Assembly (NCBI GenBank): GCA_021157485.1
Contig: JAGGWO010000179.1
Coordinates: forward strand, 1-16,279
Direction: 5' to 3'
Source of the DNA: Sulfurimonas sp.
GTDB taxonomy: Bacteria > Campylobacterota > Campylobacteria > Campylobacterales > Sulfurimonadaceae
Length of the DNA: 16,279 nucleotides
Shown here piece by piece: positions 7,735 through 12,907 of the stretch. The notes beneath the pieces are model-generated. The model was not told the DNA's origin. It did not search any database and was given only the letters and a program-made list of their open reading frames with translations. Position numbers and translations under genes: made by a program. Numbering within the stretch: the first letter of the stretch is position 1; each line of letters starts with the position of its first letter.

Positions 7735-8282
7735 TAAAAATACCTTATAGAAGCAAAGCCATAAGCTTGCGTTTTTTCAATCTCTGATACTTGTTTCTTG
7801 TCTACAATTCCACCAAGAGCAAAAACTTTAACACTGCACTTATTTAACAGCTCTTTTAACTTCTCAACACCTTTTGGCTCACCTTTTCCCGGTGAACTAA
7901 ATATAGGACTATATGTAACAGCATCTGCACCTAATCCTTGAGCTTGTAAAACTTCATCATGAGTATGTGTACTTACAATAACCTCAAGCCCTAAAGATTT
8001 AGCATACTCTATTTTATCAAACTGTGTTGATGTGAGATGCACTCCATCTGCGTTTAACTCTTTAGCTAAGTCAGCATCTCTATGAATAAAACTTTTAATA
8101 TCTTCAAACTGTGAGCATACCTCTACAAAGTGAGCCGCTTGAATATTATAGTTTGGATTTGATTTATCTCTGTATAGTGCATACTCTGGCATATGCTCTC
8201 TAAACTGCTCATGTAAAATATTACGAAATATTGCTGGAGTATCTGTATAAAACTCTCTTGAAGTAATGAGGTACTTATACAT
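7731..8282 (-). CDS. Thiamine phosphate synthase-like (ThiE/TenI superfamily) protein
   Basis: A TIM-barrel protein of the ThiE/TenI superfamily; ThiE joins the pyrimidine and thiazole halves of thiamine. Matches are YRDK (37-40), DLAKELNADGVHL (71-83), VSTHTHDE (103-110), GADAVTYSPIF (118-128) and ALGGI (155-159). It is short (183; ThiE is usually about 210), with a reduced N-terminal part. The two magnesium-binding aspartates of ThiE seem changed: the ND of INDRVDLA reads HR (H67-R68, with D69 one place later), and the aspartate after GVHLGQ is Q87. The TenI active-site histidine is also not evident. So it may be a diverged paralogue rather than the working ThiE. Its ATG overlaps the preceding stop (TAATG). 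Confidence 0.75.
   Translation of the reverse strand: MYKYLITSREFYTDTPAIFRNILHEQFREHMPEYALYRDKSNPNYNIQAAHFVEVCSQFEDIKSFIHRDADLAKELNADGVHLTSTQFDKIEYAKSLGLEVIVSTHTHDEVLQAQGLGADAVTYSPIFSSPGKGEPKGVEKLKELLNKCSVKVFALGGIVDKKQVSEIEKTQAYGFASIRYFY
7753..7777 (+). terminator. Intrinsic terminator for the flavoprotein gene, inside the ThiE-like gene
   Basis: GCAAAGC and GCTTGC pair (six pairs with one bulged A) around the loop CATAA and are followed by G and six T. It starts 19 bases after the flavoprotein stop codon and lies antisense within the 3' coding part of the ThiE-like gene. Its descending arm and T-run contain one copy of the TGCGTTT heptamer (7768-7774). Confidence 0.55.
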
Positions 8283-8728
8283 TATCTTAAAAGTGGATTT
8301 GCTGATTTTGCTGCTGGAGCTTCAAAAGTAACTTTCTCGGCTTCAAGATCATTTTTATATCTATCCGCTATACCATCAACGTGGTATTCTAATCTATTTA
8401 ACAGATATAGTTCATCTCCAGAGTATTTTAACTTTGCTACTCTTATATAGTTTTGTAAAAAATCCAATTTTGCAAGTTCATCATCAAAATCAATACTCTC
8501 TATCATACGTGTAATCTCATCATATTCATCTGAACATGCCCCTATGAAATCGTATGAAAGGTCTATAGTTTTCATAGTATCAAGCGCTTTAGAAAATGCA
8601 AAATGATTGTAAAGCATACAGCCTACAAAGTACTCTATATCTGAACTTTCAAACTCAGAGTATTGATTCTCTTCATTACTAAAATGTTCATGCCAAATTG
8701 TTAATATCTTCTCTATTTTTTCATTCAT
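8282..8728 (-). CDS. Uncharacterised protein coupled to the ThiE-like gene
   Basis: I do not recognise this 148-residue protein. It is acidic, mostly helical in character, with no signal peptide or membrane segment, and contains a few aromatic-rich stretches (YFVGCMLYNHF at 33-43) and a central acidic run (SIDFDDELAKLDF). The last 20 residues (EAPAAKSANPLLR) look like a flexible tail. It starts at ATG 8728 with only a weak purine stretch upstream, and its TAA shares a base with the ATG of the ThiE-like gene, so the two are likely co-translated. This does not by itself imply a thiamine role. It is probably restricted to Campylobacterota. Confidence 0.75.
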   Translation of the reverse strand: MNEKIEKILTIWHEHFSNEENQYSEFESSDIEYFVGCMLYNHFAFSKALDTMKTIDLSYDFIGACSDEYDEITRMIESIDFDDELAKLDFLQNYIRVAKLKYSGDELYLLNRLEYHVDGIADRYKNDLEAEKVTFEAPAAKSANPLLR

Positions 8729-8775
8729 TTTCTATTCTTATATTAAATTAGTTCGTATTATACACAAAGTGAGAA

Positions 8776-8855
8776 AATGACCTATATCATTGTAAATTAT
8801 AGAAATAATTGCTAGAATATATTAAATAGAATCCAACTCAAAAAACTCTAAGGAG
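8776..8855 (+). promoter_or_regulatory. Promoter, candidate operator and ribosome-binding site of the siroheme reductase gene
   Basis: TTGTAA (8790-8795) and TAGAAT (8813-8818) are spaced by exactly 17 bases, a good vegetative -35/-10 pair. An inverted repeat AATGA-n6-TCATT (8776-8791) overlaps the -35 hexamer, where a repressor would block it. The ribosome-binding site AAGGAG at 8850-8855 is 5 bases from the ATG at 8861 but only 2 from the GTG at 8858, so ATG is chosen. The factor binding the repeat is unknown. Confidence 0.5.
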
Positions 8856-8860
8856 AAGTG

Positions 8861-10594
8861 ATGCAAAATGAAGACTTAGACTCCAAACTCAACAAACGCG
8901 AAAAGTATAAAGCTCGTCTTCGTCCGATTGATTACTTTAAAGAGTTTGACTCTCTTGATTTTGAAAGTCTTGGAGAGGGAGACCGTTTTTACCTTCAAGA
9001 TTTTGGTATCTTTAACACTGACTTTTTAGAAGATGAGTTTACTATGCGTCTTCGCGTTCCAGCAGGACGTTTAAGTGCTGAGCAGTTCTCTCTTATCGCT
9101 GATGTAGTTGATAAGTATGATTTAACTATCATCATAACTGCGCGTGGAGGTTTGCAACTCCATGAACTTGAAGCTGACAATGTCGCAGAGATATGGAAAA
9201 AGTTCAATTCTCACGGTCTAACTACATGGCAAAGTTTTGGCGATAATATCCGAAATATTGTTTCAGATGTCTATGATGGTCGTGGAAAATACGCAAAGAT
9301 TGAAGTAAACCATATAGTTGAGCAGATGCAGGAGTTTATACTTAAAAATCCTCGTTATGTTGGGATGTTGCCAAGACGCGTATCTATTGGAATATCAGGA
9401 AACAGTGCAAATGTAACCTCATTTTTTGCAAATGATATCTACTTCGCTCTTGCAAAAAAAGATGGTGTTTTTGGTTTTAATGTTTACATGGGCGGTAAAA
9501 ACACAGAGATTGCAAAATGTGCTGATATATTTTTAAAAGAAGACGAAGTTTTTGACTTTTTCAAAGCTTTTGTAGAAGCTTTTTACCTCCATGGTTCTCG
9601 CTTCTCACGCTCAAAAACTCGTCTATTTTACATGATAGAAGATATTGGTATGGATGGACTCAGAGCTCATATTCAGCGTGAGTACAAAACACCTCTTCAG
9701 TCCGCTGGAGAGCTACAACTAACAAAAGAGAAGTTTGAGCTCTATGAAGAGTTAAATGATGGAAGTTTTGGATTTTGTTACCACACTGACTTTTCACGTC
9801 TGAATCCACAAGAGATGAAAAAGATTGCAGAGTTCGCAACGGAGCAAAACGCAGAGATTCGCATAGGGATTGATCAAAATATTTATCTGCTTGGTCTTAA
9901 AGAAAAATCTGTTCCATTTACTTCCTTAACACAAAGTAGTACTGTTGTAACATGTGCAGGTAATCTCTGTCCCTATGCTGTTTGGAGCATTAAAGATGAG
10001 ACATCTTATATTCCTCTAGAGAAAATAGAAAAACATCAGATTCAAGTTGGTTTTTCTGGTTGTGCCAAAGGTTGTGGACGCCATCGCCATACCGATATAG
10101 GTCTAATAGGTCTTAAAACAAATAACTTTGGAGATGTAGATGGTGGCGCTAGGGTTTTTCTAGGAGCTATCCATACTCATGGTTCTACTGTTGGAGCGAT
10201 GATATTTTCCATGGTTCCATTTATACACTTAAACGCAGTACTAACTCTTATAATCGATATATTTGAAAAGAGTGGTTATGAAGATTTTGAAGAGTATGCA
10301 CATAATGTACTCAACAAATTTTCAAGTGAATTTCTTGCTCTTTGGTACTTAGCAAATTTGGAAACTTCACAAACTCTAGAATTAAAAATAGATAATAACC
10401 CTGCCTTAAACTCCGATGAGAGTTTTGAATATGAAAAATCTTTAATTTTAAAAACTTTTGAGGGTTTAGAGTCACTTCAAAATATAGATGATAGATTTTT
10501 TAATACTATTAGTGCTCTTAGCAAAAAACTATGGACTGTAGAAGGAGAAGACCCTCACTATAAACCACCTATAGAGAGAAATAAGTTTAGATAA
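8861..10594 (+). CDS. Siroheme/4Fe-4S nitrite or sulfite reductase
   Basis: A soluble enzyme with siroheme coupled to a [4Fe-4S] cluster that reduces sulfite to sulfide or nitrite to ammonia by six electrons. The two-fold repeated ferredoxin-like halves show as MRLRVPAGRLS (62-72) with ARGGLQLHEL (94-103) and GDNIRN (127-132). Cluster cysteines are C365 and C370 (TCAGNLCPYAVW) and C401 and C405 (GFSGCAKGCGRHRHTDIG), the last being the likely siroheme-bridging ligand. The first pair is C-x4-C where the family norm is C-x5-C. Length (577) suits a single-subunit assimilatory sulfite reductase. A sulfite substrate is more likely than nitrite, but the sequence does not settle it. No sulfate-assimilation genes are adjacent; the gene is followed after 25 bases by a flagellar gene. 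Confidence 0.9.
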   Translation: MQNEDLDSKLNKREKYKARLRPIDYFKEFDSLDFESLGEGDRFYLQDFGIFNTDFLEDEFTMRLRVPAGRLSAEQFSLIADVVDKYDLTIIITARGGLQLHELEADNVAEIWKKFNSHGLTTWQSFGDNIRNIVSDVYDGRGKYAKIEVNHIVEQMQEFILKNPRYVGMLPRRVSIGISGNSANVTSFFANDIYFALAKKDGVFGFNVYMGGKNTEIAKCADIFLKEDEVFDFFKAFVEAFYLHGSRFSRSKTRLFYMIEDIGMDGLRAHIQREYKTPLQSAGELQLTKEKFELYEELNDGSFGFCYHTDFSRLNPQEMKKIAEFATEQNAEIRIGIDQNIYLLGLKEKSVPFTSLTQSSTVVTCAGNLCPYAVWSIKDETSYIPLEKIEKHQIQVGFSGCAKGCGRHRHTDIGLIGLKTNNFGDVDGGARVFLGAIHTHGSTVGAMIFSMVPFIHLNAVLTLIIDIFEKSGYEDFEEYAHNVLNKFSSEFLALWYLANLETSQTLELKIDNNPALNSDESFEYEKSLILKTFEGLESLQNIDDRFFNTISALSKKLWTVEGEDPHYKPPIERNKFR

Positions 10595-10602
10595 ATATTT
10601 AC

Positions 10603-10614
10603 TTATGATATACT
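10603..10614 (+). promoter_or_regulatory. Candidate promoter directly before the FliK-like gene
   Basis: TTATGATATACT contains a -10-like TATACT at 10609-10614. A start 6-8 bases downstream would fall on or next to the ATG at 10620, giving a leaderless or nearly leaderless transcript. This fits the absence of a Shine-Dalgarno sequence, but AT-rich chance matches are easy here. Confidence 0.3.
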
Positions 10615-10619
10615 AAATC

Positions 10620-11558
10620 ATGATAAATTTCTCAGCCAATAGCAAACAACTAGATATTTTACTTCCAAATACAAACAGAGCTTTGGCTGAAGTTATAAAA
10701 AATGCGACTCCTAAACAACTTAAACTACTCTCTCAAAACAAAGACCTAAAATCTATACTGAACTCTCTTTTAACGCAGTCTTCGCAAAGCACTTCTAATG
10801 ATAAAGCTCTTTTAGATTTACTAAAAAATAACCCTACTCTAAAAAGTCTAGGCTCAGCCTCGAATAATATAAAAGATTTACTCAGCACCATAAAGTCAGG
10901 TAAAAGCACTTTGCCAATAGAAAAAACACTCAGTAACTTTCTTGTAAATGTCAAAGATTTAAGCGAGCCACTTTTAAAACAAAAGTTTGAAAACTCTGGT
11001 GTTTTTTTAGAGTCAAAACTCAAAAATGCAAGCACTCAAAATATAAAAGAGCTAATCTCAAACGACTTAAAATCAATACTACTACAAGCTTCTGAGGAAA
11101 TTACCAACTCATCAAATCCAAACAAAACAGAAATACTCAAACAGGTAGACAAACTGCTTCTGCAAATAGATTATCATCAACTTCTCTCACATCTCTCTAG
11201 TTCTTCATCTTTATATATTCCTTTTTCATGGGAGCAACTTCAAGAGGGGCATGTTGAGCTAAAACGTGACAAAGAGAACAGGTTCTACTGTGATATAGAC
11301 CTAAAACTAAAAGAGTATGGGGAGTTGAACTTAAAGCTTACTCTTTATGATGAAAATCAGCTAAATTTACATATATACTCGGATAATGCTGCGTTTAAAG
11401 AGATAATAAAAGAGAATATCGCATCTTTGCGCTCTGCACTTATAGATAATAGTATTACCCCAAGAGAGATTCATCTTTTTGACACTAAACCTAGTATGCA
11501 ATCACCTTATGAAAATAGTGATAAGCCTATTGATTTAGGTTTTGAGGTAAAAGTATGA
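10620..11558 (+). CDS. FliK-like flagellar hook-length control protein
   Basis: FliK-type proteins measure hook length and trigger the switch of flagellar export specificity through the C-terminal domain of FlhB. This 312-residue protein has a long, low-complexity, serine/lysine/asparagine-rich N-terminal part (1-195). A compact C-terminal domain follows (about 200-290): FSWEQLQEGHVELKR, then alternating beta strands (CDIDLKLKEYGELNLKL, NQLNLHIYS), then helices and the closing TPREIHLFD. This pattern matches the FliK C-terminal (Flg_hook) domain. The next gene is flhX, an FlhB C-terminal homologue, the same pairing as ylqG-ylqH in Bacillus. It may be a second FliK rather than the main hook-length gene. 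No ribosome-binding site is visible. The stop overlaps a short ORF (ATGA). Confidence 0.75.
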   Translation: MINFSANSKQLDILLPNTNRALAEVIKNATPKQLKLLSQNKDLKSILNSLLTQSSQSTSNDKALLDLLKNNPTLKSLGSASNNIKDLLSTIKSGKSTLPIEKTLSNFLVNVKDLSEPLLKQKFENSGVFLESKLKNASTQNIKELISNDLKSILLQASEEITNSSNPNKTEILKQVDKLLLQIDYHQLLSHLSSSSSLYIPFSWEQLQEGHVELKRDKENRFYCDIDLKLKEYGELNLKLTLYDENQLNLHIYSDNAAFKEIIKENIASLRSALIDNSITPREIHLFDTKPSMQSPYENSDKPIDLGFEVKV

Positions 11559-11638
11559 TAAGAACTCAAAGTGGAAAGTGCCATTGGTTAGCACTTCTAA
11601 AAGTTCAATGCAGTGAGGCACTAAATGCCGAATCGTAA
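11555..11638 (+). CDS. Possible 27-residue coupled leader ORF before flhX
   Basis: The FliK-like stop TGA overlaps an ATG at 11555 (ATGA). The ribosome-binding site GAGG (11544-11547) is 7 bases upstream. The ORF encodes 27 residues starting MIRTQSGKCHWLALL and ends with TAA at 11636-11638, 14 bases inside flhX. It spans the entire spacer and the hairpins described separately. The peptide resembles nothing I know; the ORF may matter as a translated leader rather than for its product. It could also be chance. Confidence 0.35.
   Translation: MIRTQSGKCHWLALLKVQCSEALNAES
11576..11622 (+). promoter_or_regulatory. Mutually exclusive hairpins controlling the flhX ribosome-binding site
   Basis: AAGTGC (11576-11581) pairs perfectly with GCACTT (11591-11596), while the shifted arm AGTGCC (11577-11582) pairs perfectly with GGCACT (11617-11622). 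The second arm contains the GG of the flhX ribosome-binding site GAGG (11615-11618). Forming the first hairpin would free the site; forming the second would hide it. Ribosomes on the 27-residue ORF would pass through this region. Regulation is inference; the pairings are visible. Confidence 0.45.
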
Positions 11639-11891
11639 GAAGAAAAAAGCAGCTGCTCTTAGATATAACGAAGAAAGAGAAAACGCACCTAAAGTCGTTG
11701 CCAAAGGTGAAGGGGAAGTTGCAAAAAATATTATAAAAATTGCAGAGTTAAATAACTTACCAATAAAGAAAGATGAAGACCTCATAGAACTTCTATCAAA
11801 AGTGGAACTCGATAAAGAAGTGCCAGAAGCACTCTATAAAGCCGTTGCAGAAGTATTTAGTTTTATTTACAGAACTACCAACAAATCCTAG
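11625..11891 (+). CDS. flhX: FlhX, FlhB C-terminal domain-like export switch protein
   Basis: An 88-residue protein equivalent to the cytoplasmic C-terminal part of FlhB/YscU/EscU, without membrane segments. Signature stretches are AALRYNEERENAPKVVAKGEG (10-30), AKNIIKIAELNNLPI (33-47), DLIELLSKVELDKEVP (52-67) and YKAVAEVFSFIYR (71-83). The NPTH autocleavage motif of full FlhB is absent. In Helicobacter, FlhX can substitute for the cleaved FlhB C-terminal fragment, and here it sits beside a FliK-like gene, its functional partner in switching export from hook to filament subunits. ATG at 11625 directly follows an in-frame TAA and has GAGG 6 bases upstream. The TAG overlaps the opposite gene's stop in CTAG (11888-11891). 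Confidence 0.9.
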   Translation: MPNRKKKKAAALRYNEERENAPKVVAKGEGEVAKNIIKIAELNNLPIKKDEDLIELLSKVELDKEVPEALYKAVAEVFSFIYRTTNKS

Positions 11892-12907
11892 CCCATAGGG
11901 TATAGAATTTCATTATGCACCTTATCACAAGCTTTTAAAACTTCTTCACTTAGCTCTAAATCCATTGCAGCCAAAGTTGCATCTAATTGTTCAGGAGTTG
12001 TAGCCCCTATGATAGTTGAAGCGACAAAACTAAACTGTTTTGACCAAGCAGTAGCCATAGTCACGGGATGAAGTCCTGCATCTGCTGCTATTTTTAAATA
12101 CTTTTGTACGGAAGCAAGCGACCTCTCATTTGCAAATCTATCCGCCATTAGACGTTGACGTTTATCTGTTGAGTTCATATAGCTTGCAAAACGACCCTCT
12201 GTATTATTTGGTTGATTATACTTTCCACTTAACACTCCACCACCTAATGGGGAGTATGGTAAAAGTGAAACCTGCTCTTTTTCAGCTAAGGTTGCAAGTT
12301 CATCTAAAAAACGACGATTTAAAAGTGAAAAGTTATTTTGAATAGATTCAAATCTAGTATAGCCTTTAAACTCTGAAGTCATCAATGCTTTAGAAGTTCC
12401 ATATGCACTATCATTGGAAGTACCAACATAACGAACTTTTCCACTTTGAACTAGTCTGTCAAAAGCTTTTAAACTCTCCTCTATCGGCACAACAGAATCT
12501 GGCCAGTGCATCTGATACAAATCAATATAATCAGTTCCTAAACGTTTCAGACTACCCTCAATCGCTCTCTCAATATGAAAGCTGTCAATAGCAGTCATAC
12601 CGTGACGAATTGGTGGTACAAACCAGCCATTTGCAGCGCCAGCAACCTTTGTAGCAAGGATTACACTATCACGAGGTTTCATCTTTAACCAACGACCAAC
12701 TATCTCTTCAGTTAATCCAGCTAATTTACCAGATGGAGGAACAGGATAAAGTTCAGCCGTATCAAAAAAGTTCACACCCCTGTCATACGCCTTATCCATA
12801 ATCTCAAACGCAACCTTATCATCAGGTGTCTGCGTTCCAAAAGTCATTGTTCCCATACATATAGGACTAACTCTTAATCCTGTTTTTCCTATATATCTGT
12901 AGTTCAT
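11888..12907 (-). CDS. Tas-like NADP(H)-dependent aldo/keto reductase
   Basis: A cytoplasmic TIM-barrel oxidoreductase of the aldo/keto reductase superfamily; physiological substrate unknown. The catalytic tetrad is D49, Y54 (FFDTAELYP), K87 (LATKV) and H134 (YQMHWPD). The cofactor region includes LLPYSPLGGGVLSGKY and STIIGATTPEQL. AELYPVPP with GLTEEIVGRWL resembles E. coli Tas. The start taken is ATG at 12907, giving 339 residues beginning MNYRYIGKTGLRVS as usual in the family; a TTG six codons earlier (12925) is open but lies within polA and adds a non-family tail. The ATG shares a base with the polA stop (TAATG), and GGAG lies 10 bases upstream, so the gene is translated downstream of polA. 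Confidence 0.93.
   Translation of the reverse strand: MNYRYIGKTGLRVSPICMGTMTFGTQTPDDKVAFEIMDKAYDRGVNFFDTAELYPVPPSGKLAGLTEEIVGRWLKMKPRDSVILATKVAGAANGWFVPPIRHGMTAIDSFHIERAIEGSLKRLGTDYIDLYQMHWPDSVVPIEESLKAFDRLVQSGKVRYVGTSNDSAYGTSKALMTSEFKGYTRFESIQNNFSLLNRRFLDELATLAEKEQVSLLPYSPLGGGVLSGKYNQPNNTEGRFASYMNSTDKRQRLMADRFANERSLASVQKYLKIAADAGLHPVTMATAWSKQFSFVASTIIGATTPEQLDATLAAMDLELSEEVLKACDKVHNEILYPMG

Noticed and set aside
8858..8860. GTG at 8858 as the start of the siroheme reductase
   Set aside because: It is only 2 bases from the AAGGAG site; the adjacent ATG at 8861 has normal 5-base spacing.
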